DNA of 64,000 nt from Burkholderiaceae bacterium (GCA_018402635.1 JAGYIP010000009.1:1-64000); one strand, 5' to 3'; positions 7,647-16,091 are shown, counted from the first letter of the stretch. The notes: a model not told the origin generated them from the sequence alone. Program-made: numbers and translations.

Positions 7647-8923
7647 ACATCGAAGGATCGCGTCGCGAGTTTTTGTTGACAGCCTCGTTCAGGTTATCGT
7701 CACTGTCTCTAGTCGGCTTACCTGCAAGTTTAGCAATTGCGGTGCCTAAGCCTAAGCTGGACCTGGTCTGGGGTGGTTTGGGGTTTTCCTCCAAGTCCAG
7801 TGAAGTTGGCGTCTTATTTCCTAACGTCAGTCAGTCTTTGCTGCACATCGGCGGTACGGCCATACTGGTAAAACGTCTGATTCAAGGGCTTGAGACTAAT
7901 TATCAGCTTGGTCAAGGAAAAGTCAGGGACATTACCGAGTCTTACAACTCGGACGACGGGTTACTCATCATTTGCGTCGCATTCGACTATGAGCAGGTCC
8001 TTGCCACGCAGTCGGCATCCGACAAAGCCATAAACGATGTAGAGAGTTTTGTCTTTTGTCAGACGCAAGTGCTTTATTTGCAAACAAACTCGGCTGGAAG
8101 CCAAGATGGTGCAAGATTAAACGTGTTGTATAGCTACCCTTTCCGAGTTCAGTATAACTTTAGGGCCGAAGCCGCAAAAAAAGAGGTTACTTTAGAGGAG
8201 TTTTCAAAAAACCTTATTCATAACGACAACTCTTTGGTGAATATCTTCAACAGTAAAGTTGCTAGAAAGTCCTTTAGGGAGTTGAAGTTTCCCAGAGGGA
8301 TTCGTGTTACGTCAGTGACGTTCAGTAATGACTTTAATAATGCTTTGGATTTTGTCGGTATCCGGGACCAATTTCAGGCGGATTTGATTGGAAATGCCCT
8401 ATCCAGCTCCTTGGCTGAGAAAGGCGGGTTATCGGTTATTCCTTTTCGTTCCAATCAAATGTTGGGCGCCAGTCTTGCAGCTCGCTTCAAAGATGACACA
8501 AAAGTGTTGGAGCTAGCCAATAAAATGGGCGGCGAGGATATGCTGGACTATAAAATAAAGATCGAAATGTTTAAGATGGTTCGAAAGGTCTCTGGCGAAA
8601 ATATTGCTAATGTCAGAATTGCTAGGGGTATGTCAGCATTTGTAACTGTCACGTCAACGATTACTGGCAATGAGGTTTTTAGGCAAAAAATTACACAGAT
8701 TTCAGATTTGGTTATTGATCGCATTAGTATGGAGTCGAATTTAAAGGGTTTTGATTTGCGGTATCTAATTCAGATGGTTTTCAAAATGTTTGACGATTTC
8801 GTCATATCAGTAATGACCCAGGAAGTTAGTGCCATGGCGAGTACAGGCCTAACTCTTGAACGCGATAAAGACAAGCTAGACGCGCTCAAGAAGGTTTTTC
8901 TCTCCTGTAAATATGACGGTTGA
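7643..8923 (+). CDS. Exported protein with possible CsgG-like half, operon gene 6
   Basis: 426 residues. The N-terminus has RREFLL followed by a hydrophobic stretch, resembling a twin-arginine signal, though the second half (SLSLVGLPASLAIA) would also serve Sec. Residues 225-400 contain strand-helix patterns like those in CsgG-type proteins: RVTSVTF, then DLIGNALSSSLAEKGGLSVIPF. If so, the operon encodes two CsgG-like proteins. The ATG overlaps the gene-5 stop. Function is unknown; envelope localisation is inferred. Confidence 0.55.
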   Translation: MNIEGSRREFLLTASFRLSSLSLVGLPASLAIAVPKPKLDLVWGGLGFSSKSSEVGVLFPNVSQSLLHIGGTAILVKRLIQGLETNYQLGQGKVRDITESYNSDDGLLIICVAFDYEQVLATQSASDKAINDVESFVFCQTQVLYLQTNSAGSQDGARLNVLYSYPFRVQYNFRAEAAKKEVTLEEFSKNLIHNDNSLVNIFNSKVARKSFRELKFPRGIRVTSVTFSNDFNNALDFVGIRDQFQADLIGNALSSSLAEKGGLSVIPFRSNQMLGASLAARFKDDTKVLELANKMGGEDMLDYKIKIEMFKMVRKVSGENIANVRIARGMSAFVTVTSTITGNEVFRQKITQISDLVIDRISMESNLKGFDLRYLIQMVFKMFDDFVISVMTQEVSAMASTGLTLERDKDKLDALKKVFLSCKYDG

Positions 8924-8936
8924 TTAGGAGAAAGTT

Positions 8937-9200
8937 ATGTTTCGTTTGATAGGTCTTGCCGTTGTTGTTTTTTTAATAGTCGTCGGTTGGGATCAGATCA
9001 GCTCAGTTTATGAAGGAAGCACTAGCGCTAAGGACGCAGCCACCGAAATTCGAAGTAGATCTGCTGAAGCCTTACGACCTAAAGATGATTCGCGCTCAGG
9101 GCTACCTGGACCCAACAGTTCTGCCACACCTCCCCCTCCAGCTAATCAACCGGGAGATAAGGATCCTTTTGCAGAAGCGAATAAACTACTCGGAAAATGA
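8937..9200 (+). CDS. Single-pass membrane anchor protein, operon gene 7
   Basis: 87 residues with an AGGAGAAAG ribosome site 13 bp after gene 6. Residues 3-19 are one hydrophobic helix; the rest is polar and Pro/Ser-rich, ending with DPFAEANKLLGK. It has the shape of an inner-membrane tether with a flexible periplasmic tail. It is the last gene of the operon; no terminator stem with a U-tract was found right after it. Confidence 0.5.
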   Translation: MFRLIGLAVVVFLIVVGWDQISSVYEGSTSAKDAATEIRSRSAEALRPKDDSRSGLPGPNSSATPPPPANQPGDKDPFAEANKLLGK

Positions 9201-9546
9201 GTCGGATTTAGACAATTTTCTGGCTATCGACTGTTTATGGGGTTGAATGCACGCTGTTCTATTCCCTTTGGGTAAAAGGATTGGCGACTGGTGGGGTTTA
9301 AGTTTAAAAGTTGTGTTGGGTGAATCGAGCTACGAAGTTAGTCATCCCCGGTTTGAGCCGGGGTGTGCGGGTCTCTGTAATTTGGTGGGCAGAGCGTGCC
9401 GCTCTAACGATGGGCCATCCCCCAGATCCCCACAGATGCAAGCCTTTTCAACATGATTTTTCTGGATATGTGAACGTGCTGCTGGCATGCGTGGTGTGTT
9501 GCACAATCAAGGCTTTCCCACTCGATTCACCGACCAGGAGCACCAC
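9201..9546. other. Intergenic stretch without a supported gene
   Basis: About 345 bp between the exported-protein operon and the OYE gene. It contains one GC-rich hairpin, CCCCGG-6 nt-CCGGGG at about 9348-9363, which lacks a U-tract and so is not a classical terminator. Short frames here show no protein-like pattern. Base composition rises toward the right, matching the GC-richer genes that follow. Confidence 0.5.
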
Positions 9547-10665
9547 ATGTCCAGCATTTTTGATTCTCTTGCCTTGGCCGACCTTAGCCTGCCCAACCGC
9601 ATGGTCATGGCCCCACTTACCCGCAGCCGCGCAGGCGCGGGCAATGTGCCAACACCACTAATGGCCACCTACTACGCACAGCGCGCCACGGCCGGCCTGA
9701 TTATTTCCGAGGCTACTCAGGTCTGCCCCGAGGGTCAGGGTTACATCTGCACGCCGGGGATTCACTCGGCAGAGCAGGTCGAGGGCTGGCGGCTGGTGAC
9801 CGACGCTGTGCATGCGGCGGGAGGCCGCATCTGCCTGCAGCTCTGGCATGTGGGTCGTATTTCACACACGAGCTTTCAGCCCGGTGGTGCTGCACCAGTG
9901 GCGCCCTCGGCTATCGCGGCCGATATGAAGGCCTACACGACCGAGGGCTTCGTGCCTTGCTCGATGCCACGGGCTCTGGAAACGATTGAATTGCCCGGGC
10001 TGATCGAGGCCTACCGTCAGGCAGCGCTCAATGCCAAGGCTGCGGGCTTTGACATGGTCGAGGTGCATGCAGCCAATGGCTATCTGCTCGACCAATTTCT
10101 GCGCGATAAGACTAATCAACGCACCGATACCTATGGTGGCACCGTGGAGAACCGCTCGCGCCTGCTTTTGGAGGTGGTGGATGCTGTGGCCTCGGTCTAT
10201 CCGGCCGGCCGCGTGGGCTGCCGCATCTCGCCCGTGTCGGGCTTTAATGACATCGACGACACCAACCCCCTGCCGCTCTTTACGCACGTGGCCCAGGCTC
10301 TGGGCGGCTGCGGCCTGGGCTACCTGCACATCATTGAAGGGCAGACGGGTGGCCCGCGCGATGCCGACCAGCGGGTGGACTTCGCCGGCCTTCGGCGCAG
10401 CTTCAAGCAGGCGGGCGGTCAGTGCACCATGGTGAACAACGGCTACACCAAGGCTATGGCTGAGGCGACTGTGTCGTCGGGGGATGCCGACCTGGTGGCT
10501 TTTGGTGTGCCCTTTCTGGCCAACCCTGATCTTGTAGCTCGCTTCAAGCTCGATGCGCCACTCAATGCACCTGATGCATCCACCTTCTACGGGGGTGGCG
10601 CGAAGGGTTACACGGATTACCCCACCCGTACCCCATTTCACATGGAAGGTAAGCCAGCAGCTTGA
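9547..10665 (+). CDS. Old Yellow Enzyme-type NADH:flavin oxidoreductase (NemA-like)
   Basis: An FMN-dependent alkene reductase of the OYE family; members reduce activated C=C bonds, N-ethylmaleimide and nitroesters using NAD(P)H. The ATG at 9547 follows AGGAG and begins MSSIFDSLALADLSLPNRMVMAPLTR, the family N-terminus; a longer frame to 9487 is not needed. The substrate-binding His/Asn pair lies in EVHAANGYLLDQF near residue 180, followed by the typical TDTYGGTVENRSR. A C-terminal phosphate-binding VAFGVPFLANPDL completes the TIM barrel. Length (372 residues) is normal. It appears monocistronic and ends at a hairpin. Confidence 0.93.
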   Translation: MSSIFDSLALADLSLPNRMVMAPLTRSRAGAGNVPTPLMATYYAQRATAGLIISEATQVCPEGQGYICTPGIHSAEQVEGWRLVTDAVHAAGGRICLQLWHVGRISHTSFQPGGAAPVAPSAIAADMKAYTTEGFVPCSMPRALETIELPGLIEAYRQAALNAKAAGFDMVEVHAANGYLLDQFLRDKTNQRTDTYGGTVENRSRLLLEVVDAVASVYPAGRVGCRISPVSGFNDIDDTNPLPLFTHVAQALGGCGLGYLHIIEGQTGGPRDADQRVDFAGLRRSFKQAGGQCTMVNNGYTKAMAEATVSSGDADLVAFGVPFLANPDLVARFKLDAPLNAPDASTFYGGGAKGYTDYPTRTPFHMEGKPAA

Positions 10666-10673
10666 TGGCAGAG

Positions 10674-10704
10674 AGCCTTACTTTTACGAACAAGTAAGGC
10701 TTTC
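10674..10704 (+). terminator. Rho-independent terminator after the OYE gene
   Basis: AGCCTTACTT, an eight-base loop, AAGTAAGGCT and then a short T run: a perfect 10-bp stem nine bases after the stop codon. Confidence 0.75.
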
Positions 10705-10747
10705 TGGAAGTCGGTGATCTGCACCAGCCTCCGCCGAAACGGCTAGT

Positions 10748-10811
10748 GGTGTGCAGAAGGAGTGGTGTTTAGGGTTCGCACTCCTTCACACCATGCCCGG
10801 GATGGCCGGGC
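10748..10811. repeat. Two adjacent palindromes upstream of the Rpn gene
   Basis: The first is GAAGGAGTG / CACTCCTTC around a 14-base loop, extended outside a small bulge by GGTGT / ACACC (10748-10792). The second is GCCCGG-GATGG-CCGGGC (10795-10811), ending 10 bp before the ATG. Neither is followed by a U-tract. They could block read-through or translation, or mark an element end. Confidence 0.45.
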
Positions 10812-10820
10812 TTATGTTCA

Positions 10821-11813
10821 ATGCCTTCAGTCTCTAGTGACGCACCACTGCTCGACCCCAAGAACGACTACGTATTTAAGCGCCTCTTTGCCCAGCGCAT
10901 CGATTTATTAACTGACCTTGTGAACCTGGTTCGGGGAGAGACCGAGCCCTTAAAGCTCACCGAGATTCTGAACCCCCACATCCTTCCCGAGGACATCACC
11001 GGCAAGCAGATTGTGCTTGATGTCCGCGCCCTTGATTCTCGAGGCCGCAGCATTGACGTAGAGGTTCAGGTGAGGGCCCAACGCGACTACTCCGCCCGGG
11101 CGCTTTACTACCTGGCCCGATCGTTGGTTGACCAAATTGGAGAGTCCGAGGCCTACGGCAGGCTGCGCTCGGTAATTGGGGTGAGTATCTTAGACTTTCA
11201 ACTCTTTCGTGAGCCAGGCGATGAGGCTAACGGCCAGTGGCGCTTTGCCATGCGGGCCGACCCGCAGCCAGATCAGCCAGACCAACCACCCCGGCCACCC
11301 CGAGAGCTTGAGGTGCAGCTGGAACTGAACTTCCTAGAGCTGCCCAAGCTTGCTCGGCTAGGGCTAGAGAAAACCAACAAACCGCTTTACGATTGGTGTC
11401 TATTCTTTTCCAACCCCAACGGAGTCGATATGGAACAGATCACCCACCCGGATGTGAAAGAGGCCTTTGCGGTGCTGAAGTCGGTGAGTGCCACAGCGCA
11501 AGAGCGCGCCGATGCCGAGAAGCGCATTAAGTACGTGCGTGATCTAAACGCCATGATCGGCGCCGGCTGGGACGAGGGCAAGGCTGCGGGTATTGAGATT
11601 GGCCGTAGCGAGGGTATTGCGGAGGGTAAAGCCGTCGGAAAGGCTGAGGGTAAGGCTGAGCTCCTTGAACGCCAGCTCACGAGGAAGTTTGGCGCGCTTT
11701 CAGAGGCAAGCCGAAGCCGCCTTCTCTTGGCCACCGACGACGAGCTCAATGACTGGTCAGAGGCGCTGCTGGTGGCTACCACCCTTGAAGAGGTTTTTGG
11801 CACCTCCCGATAG
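10821..11813 (+). CDS. Rpn-family PD-(D/E)XK nuclease/transposase-like protein
   Basis: 330 residues. The N-terminus (LLDPKNDYVFKRLF) is diagnostic of the Rpn/PF12784 family, whose E. coli members are DNA endonucleases that raise recombination and are linked to phage defence. The nuclease core is seen as VLDVRALDSRGRSIDVEVQ at about 55-75, giving the D...ExQ arrangement of PD-(D/E)XK enzymes. Residues 230-275 hold a Gly/Glu/Lys repeat (GKAAGIEIGRSEGIAEGKA), a common variable linker in this family. It is full length and stands alone. Confidence 0.88.
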   Translation: MPSVSSDAPLLDPKNDYVFKRLFAQRIDLLTDLVNLVRGETEPLKLTEILNPHILPEDITGKQIVLDVRALDSRGRSIDVEVQVRAQRDYSARALYYLARSLVDQIGESEAYGRLRSVIGVSILDFQLFREPGDEANGQWRFAMRADPQPDQPDQPPRPPRELEVQLELNFLELPKLARLGLEKTNKPLYDWCLFFSNPNGVDMEQITHPDVKEAFAVLKSVSATAQERADAEKRIKYVRDLNAMIGAGWDEGKAAGIEIGRSEGIAEGKAVGKAEGKAELLERQLTRKFGALSEASRSRLLLATDDELNDWSEALLVATTLEEVFGTSR

Positions 11814-11922
11814 CGATATTGACATCTTGGTGGAGTTTGAAGGATCGGGCAGCTCGAGGAGTTGCTTTGGTACTCAGTATCGTCTGGATGAGGTTCTTGT
11901 TTTGGCTCGCTTTGTCTGCTAA
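11803..11922 (+). pseudogene. MNT-type nucleotidyltransferase remnant
   Basis: In a frame overlapping the end of the Rpn gene, the sequence reads PPDSDIDILVEFEGSG, the catalytic S-D-I-D core of MntA-like minimal nucleotidyltransferases, the antitoxins of HEPN/MNT pairs. The similarity fades after about 15 residues and the frame stops at 11922. The glycine-rich first motif (GS..RG) is missing, so this is a dead fragment. Confidence 0.45.
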
Positions 11923-12135
11923 TTGATGTGACGATTCACTCATGGTTCACGTCGTTATCTTCCAAAATACTCAGCAATTGGGCTGCGTTTATCGGCTTGT
12001 ACGTGACTCGTTGGACACGACCCATCAGACGCCTCATGCGCTCATCAGTCAGGGCGGTGGAAGGTATGCAAGGCGTGAGGCCTACGACTGGAGCACACAA
12101 GGACAATTTGCCAGCGAGCTAGCGTTGGCAATAGA
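11923..12135. other. Gene-poor gap beyond the nucleotidyltransferase remnant
   Basis: No start-to-stop gene is convincing. On the minus strand a frame ending at 11936 reads protein-like for about 60 codons (..ALTDERMRRLMGRVQR.. NAAQLLSILEDND) but lacks a start codon and stops upstream near 12126. It may be a second gene scrap. The blh stop codon lies at 12136. Confidence 0.3.
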
Positions 12136-13038
12136 TCACCAACCGTTCTTTTGGGAGTGTCGCCGCCGCCAGCTTGCCATACCTATCACGGCCATGTGTG
12201 GCACGGTCAATGCTGCTAATCCGACGAACACCACCCGCATGACCAGGGTATCGGCAGACACAGACGACCACAGCCAAGCCAAGCCAAGTAAACCCATTAC
12301 AGCCGCAGCGGTGTAGAACCCCATCGTACGAACCAAGGCTGCATGCTCGCGGTGAGGGGCTTGCTCAAATACCTCGACCATGTGCCGCGGGCTGTGGAGC
12401 AGACAAAAGTACAAGGCGAAATACACCAGGGGCGGCACGGTGTAAGCCAACAGCAACAGCACCAGCAGCTCCATGGCAAGCGGCCACTGTCGGTTGACTG
12501 CCGCCACGCTCGCAAGGAGCGCCATCAAGAAGGCCAGAATCCAAATGGGCAAGGCCAAGGCGTGGGCCAGCGCTGCGCCCCCCTCGCCCGAAAGGTGTGC
12601 AAACAACACAGCCACCTCTTCGGTGTGAAAGCCGATGGGCATGAGCAACAACAATGCGCCCAAGCTTGCGCGCCATACCCATGTCAAGCGCTGCCTCCAG
12701 TCAGCTGAGAAATGCCAGGCGCTGATGGCTAAGAACACCAGCAAGCACGCCGTGGGGAACAACACCCAGGCCAGCACCACCAACAAGGACAGCAGCAAAT
12801 ACACCGCGTGAAAAACAAAGCGGCTCCCCAAACGGCCTTGCAACTTCGTGGATCGAGCCAGCCAAGGATCTAGCGCACCGTGCGGCAGCCCAAGCAGCAG
12901 CACCACCACCGCCAGAATCACCATCTGGACGGTGTGCGACACCAGATGCGGAAAGGCCCACACAAAGGCCACTGCCGTACCCGAAGCCAAGGGAAACACC
13001 CATCGCGAGACTGTCTTCAACACAGCCACCCCGTTCAC
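12136..13038 (-). CDS. blh: Brp/Blh family beta-carotene 15,15'-dioxygenase
   Basis: An integral-membrane, iron-dependent enzyme that cleaves beta-carotene into two retinals, the rhodopsin chromophore. The GTG at 13038 overlaps the crtY stop by 4 bp (GTGA) and gives a normal 300-residue protein; the longer upstream frame is antisense-like and rejected. Histidines proposed to bind iron in this family are present in LPHGALDP, SAWHFSADW, LLHSPRHMVEVF and TVPHMAVI. Several hydrophobic helices span the protein. It is the last gene of the photosystem operon (crtI-crtY-blh). Confidence 0.9.
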   Translation of the reverse strand: MNGVAVLKTVSRWVFPLASGTAVAFVWAFPHLVSHTVQMVILAVVVLLLGLPHGALDPWLARSTKLQGRLGSRFVFHAVYLLLSLLVVLAWVLFPTACLLVFLAISAWHFSADWRQRLTWVWRASLGALLLLMPIGFHTEEVAVLFAHLSGEGGAALAHALALPIWILAFLMALLASVAAVNRQWPLAMELLVLLLLAYTVPPLVYFALYFCLLHSPRHMVEVFEQAPHREHAALVRTMGFYTAAAVMGLLGLAWLWSSVSADTLVMRVVFVGLAALTVPHMAVIGMASWRRRHSQKNGW

Positions 13039-14285
13039 GGTCGCCCCTTCATCAAACGCCTGCGCAGGGCCTGGAGAAATGGGGTTTTGGGTAAACAAGC
13101 CACGAGCGCCATCAAATCGATGCCGCTGGGCCTGTCCGTCATAAAGCGCACCAAGCGGCTGGGCTTTAGTTGCCCGAACAAGCGCCGGAAAAGGTCGGGA
13201 CCCAGTGTTGGCTGGCGCACCAATACATCTAAAAACAGGTGGTCCATTTCGTACAGCATGCGCGAAGGTTCGGCGTGGCCGCACGGCCCGTGGCCCAGCA
13301 CTAAGCGCTGTGCGCAAATGGCCGCCCAACGCTGAATGCGCAAAAACCCATAACCCGAAGAGGCCCGCAAAGCCCCCCCACCCATCCCAGCTTGCACCAG
13401 CCCAGCGTGGCTTGGCGTCTCGTTAAGCGGCATGCCCATGGGCAAAGCGCCTGACTCGCGTCGTATGTGCCGGGCGCTGGACCAGCCCCTTCGGCTCAAC
13501 ACATCGTCCAGCTCGCGTTGGATGTCGCTGGGGCTCACGCGGTGCCGAGCAAAATAGGTCACCTCCACCAAGGCAACCCGAGCGCTCAAGGGCAGGATGT
13601 AGGTGAAGCAAAACTCACCATCCACCAAGCGCATGTCGGTCATGAGCTCGGCTTGTTGGTCGTCCCACTGGTCAAATGCCAATTCAATTTCAATGCCCAT
13701 GAAGCACTGGAACAGTTTGGATCGACTGCGCTGTGCCTCGGCTGGTGGACGGGTGTCGATGACGTGCTTGGCGTGCAAGGTATGCGAGGCGCCTGTGCCA
13801 TCGTCTTGCACACCCAGACACCAGCCCACGCCGTCTTGGCTCAAAGACGTCAAGCGGTGGCCTGTGAGCAGAGTGGTATTCGGGCTCGCCTCGATCAGGG
13901 CCACACTGTTGGCATAAAAGTCTGACGAACGGATGTAACGATAAGCAAAGCCCGCGCTCGAACATGGGCTTGCTGGCTGTGCAGCCAGCCCAAACAGCCA
14001 CTGCGGCCACGAATGGCAGACCAGACCTATGAGCGGGTGGTCGTCGCCGGCCCAAAAGCACCAGCTGCGATCGTCCTCGTAATGGTGGCGCGGCTCAAGC
14101 ACCGTCACTGTGCCTTGAAAGCCCTGTTTGTAGATCTCTCGCGCCAAGGAAAGGCCCGCGCAACCGCCACCGACGATGACCATATCCACCACATCCGCAG
14201 CCACAGCTTTAGCGCCGGGGTTGTTCATGCCCGCGCTTGCTTCTGAGGCATCAAAATAATCCCGTATGGGCTGGTTCTGCGGCAT
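13035..14285 (-). CDS. crtY: Lycopene beta-cyclase, CrtY type
   Basis: A flavoprotein that converts lycopene to beta-carotene by cyclising both ends. The FAD-binding motif MVIVGGGCAGLSLA lies at about residues 35-48, followed by VLEPRHHYEDDRSWCFW, typical of bacterial CrtY. Later motifs (FCFTYILPLS, SGYGFLRIQRW) also fit. Two starts are possible: ATG 14285, which overlaps crtI by 35 bp, or ATG 14228, which leaves a shorter leader before the FAD motif. Neither has a strong ribosome site, consistent with translational coupling to crtI. Confidence 0.9.
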   Translation of the reverse strand: MPQNQPIRDYFDASEASAGMNNPGAKAVAADVVDMVIVGGGCAGLSLAREIYKQGFQGTVTVLEPRHHYEDDRSWCFWAGDDHPLIGLVCHSWPQWLFGLAAQPASPCSSAGFAYRYIRSSDFYANSVALIEASPNTTLLTGHRLTSLSQDGVGWCLGVQDDGTGASHTLHAKHVIDTRPPAEAQRSRSKLFQCFMGIEIELAFDQWDDQQAELMTDMRLVDGEFCFTYILPLSARVALVEVTYFARHRVSPSDIQRELDDVLSRRGWSSARHIRRESGALPMGMPLNETPSHAGLVQAGMGGGALRASSGYGFLRIQRWAAICAQRLVLGHGPCGHAEPSRMLYEMDHLFLDVLVRQPTLGPDLFRRLFGQLKPSRLVRFMTDRPSGIDLMALVACLPKTPFLQALRRRLMKGRP

Positions 14286-15759
14286 CGGGCAGCAAACGTG
14301 CTACCACCTTGGCCGATGAGACAACACCCGGAAGCCCTGCCCCGGGATGTGTGCCAGCGCCGACCAAAAACAAGTTGCTCGGCCCCTCGCCTCGGTTGTG
14401 AAACCGAAACCAAGCCGACTGCCGAAATATGGGGGAGACTGAGAAACCCGCGCCATCTGGCGACAAATAGCGCTCTTCGAAATCGACTGGCGTCATGAAA
14501 AAAGAATCCACCACGTGCTGCTTCAAATGGGGCAAGGTTTTTTGGCCCAGCGCCGCGATCACGCGCTCAGCCAATTGCGGTCCCACCGTGGGCCAGTCCA
14601 CCTGGCCTTGCAAGTTGGGCACCGGCACCAAGGCATAAAAGCTGTCGCAGCCAGCGGGGGCAAAACTGGGGTCGGTGGCTGTGGGGCGGTGCAGGTAAAT
14701 GGAGAAATCGTCTGACATCACCTTTTTGTTGAAGATGTCGTCGAGCAAGGCCTCGTAGCGTGGCCCCATCCAAATGGTGTGGTGCGCCACGTCGACGTAC
14801 TGGCAATCGGTACCGAAAAACAAAACAAACAAGCCCATGGACTTGCGCCAATGGTCCGACTTCAGATGCGCGGCACGGTTCACGCTCTTGGGTGGCAACA
14901 GCTTTTTGTACAGGTGCGCTGGATCGGTATTGGAGATCACCCAGTCGGTCGCCAAGCTGCCTTGGCTGCCGTCGGATTGGGTGACCTCTACCGTGGTGAT
15001 GGTTTTGTCTTTCATCACCAAAGCCTTGACGGTGGTGTTGAGTCGAACCTCGATGCCCTGCCTGAGCATCAGCCCGTGCAGGGCATCGACCAAGGCACCG
15101 GTGCCTCCCATGGCAAAGTGCACGCCATGGGCTTGCTCCAAGAAATGAATCAGGCCGTAAATGCTGGTGGTGTCAAATGGGTTGCCCCCCACCAGCAAAG
15201 GCTGAATGGAAAACGCTTGCCGCAGGTAATCACTCTCGATGTAGCGACAGACCATTTGCCAAACCGAACGCCAAGCCCCCAGTCGCGCCAGCTGTGGGAT
15301 TTGCGCAAGCATGAAGGGCATACTGTGAAATGGCTGGTCAGCTAGCTTGGAGAAGCCCACCGCGTAAAGCTTGCCCGATTGTTCGAGCAGGCGGCGGTAG
15401 CCCTCGACGTCGGCCGGGTTGATGCGGCGTATCTCGGCCAAGGTATCTTCCATCGCCCCGCCGTAGTCAAAGTGTTCGCCGTCGGCAAACTCAAAGCGGT
15501 ACCAGGGCTTGAGCGGCACGAGCGTGACGTGCTCGCTCATGGTTTCACCAAACAGCGCAAATAGTTCTTCAAACAAAAATGGTGCCGTGAGCACGGTAGG
15601 CCCGGCATCGTATTTGAAGCCCGATCGCTCAAAAACCTGGGCGCGACCACCGAGGCGCGGACAGCGGTCCACCAGGAGCACTTGGTGGCCTTTGGCCCGG
15701 GCGCGCAGGGCCGCAGCCATGCCTCCAAAACCGCCACCGATAACAATTACTTGGGCCAT
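14251..15759 (-). CDS. crtI: Phytoene desaturase CrtI
   Basis: 502 residues, the usual length. It is an FAD enzyme that converts phytoene to lycopene. The N-terminal dinucleotide fold (VIVIGGGFGGMAAALRARAKGHQV) and the C-terminal signature (GAGTHPGAGLPGVVSSAK) are both intact. The middle has YDAGPTVLT and GGTGALVDALHGL as in other CrtI. It lies 9 bp after a 76-residue ORF and has only a weak ribosome site, so coupling to that ORF is plausible. The substrate phytoene must come from a crtB located outside the window. Confidence 0.95.
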   Translation of the reverse strand: MAQVIVIGGGFGGMAAALRARAKGHQVLLVDRCPRLGGRAQVFERSGFKYDAGPTVLTAPFLFEELFALFGETMSEHVTLVPLKPWYRFEFADGEHFDYGGAMEDTLAEIRRINPADVEGYRRLLEQSGKLYAVGFSKLADQPFHSMPFMLAQIPQLARLGAWRSVWQMVCRYIESDYLRQAFSIQPLLVGGNPFDTTSIYGLIHFLEQAHGVHFAMGGTGALVDALHGLMLRQGIEVRLNTTVKALVMKDKTITTVEVTQSDGSQGSLATDWVISNTDPAHLYKKLLPPKSVNRAAHLKSDHWRKSMGLFVLFFGTDCQYVDVAHHTIWMGPRYEALLDDIFNKKVMSDDFSIYLHRPTATDPSFAPAGCDSFYALVPVPNLQGQVDWPTVGPQLAERVIAALGQKTLPHLKQHVVDSFFMTPVDFEERYLSPDGAGFSVSPIFRQSAWFRFHNRGEGPSNLFLVGAGTHPGAGLPGVVSSAKVVARLLPDAAEPAHTGLF

Positions 15760-15768
15760 ATTTGCTCG

Positions 15769-15999
15769 CTATGTGCGGAGGTAAAAGCCATGAGCTGGAG
15801 AGGCCAACGTCTGCTGGACCGCGATCAGGCCTAACTCATCGATGCGCTTGTACTGATCTAAGTTCAACGGCGCGTTGCCGTCGGGCTGGTGGGTACTGCG
15901 CCTGATGTTGGCCCAAAAGATGGGTAGCAGTAGCAGCAGCAGGTGTAGCAGTAGCAGTGTCGTCTGCTCTACAGGGGTGCTTCTGAATGAGTTCATCAA
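15769..15999 (-). CDS. Small membrane protein between rhodopsin and crtI
   Basis: 76 residues from TTG 15999 (GGAG eight bases upstream) or ATG 15996. One very hydrophobic segment (residues 13-31, Leu-rich, ending PIFW) follows a short polar start. The C-terminal 45 residues are polar (NLDQYKRIDELGLIAVQQTL) and could form one amphipathic helix. It starts after the terminator hairpin that follows the rhodopsin and ends 9 bp before crtI. No family is recognised. Its position suggests a role in the retinal/carotenoid system or simply a leader that couples translation. Confidence 0.5.
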   Translation of the reverse strand: MMNSFRSTPVEQTTLLLLHLLLLLLPIFWANIRRSTHQPDGNAPLNLDQYKRIDELGLIAVQQTLASPAHGFYLRT

Positions 16000-16012
16000 G
16001 CCTGTTGCTCCG

Positions 16013-16050
16013 ATAAAAATCCCTGGTCAGCTCATGTCCGACCAGGGATT
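16013..16050 (-). terminator. Terminator or attenuator between rhodopsin and carotenoid genes
   Basis: On the minus strand AATCCCTGGTC, an 11-base spacer, GACCAGGGATT and then TTT form a perfect 11-bp stem with a U-tract, about 40 bases past the rhodopsin stop. It should let rhodopsin mRNA accumulate while limiting read-through into the downstream 76-residue ORF, crtI, crtY and blh. Confidence 0.8.
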
Positions 16051-16091
16051 AAAGGGGGACTACCGCTTTTTGCAGGCGGTGGTCAAACGCA

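Noticed and set aside
9348-9363. GC hairpin after the exported-protein operon as a terminator
   Set aside because: No U-tract follows on either strand.
9862-10641. Long open frame antisense to the OYE gene
   Set aside because: It is a shadow of a GC-rich gene; its composition (many His, Arg, Ala) is not protein-like and it has no ribosome site.
13039-13329. 97-residue N-terminal extension of Blh
   Set aside because: It lies over the end of crtY in another frame and has no membrane or Blh pattern; the GTG start at 13038 gives the normal length and overlap.
12343-15345. Several plus-strand frames antisense to blh, crtY and crtI
   Set aside because: All overlap strong minus-strand genes with conserved motifs; none shows a known domain.
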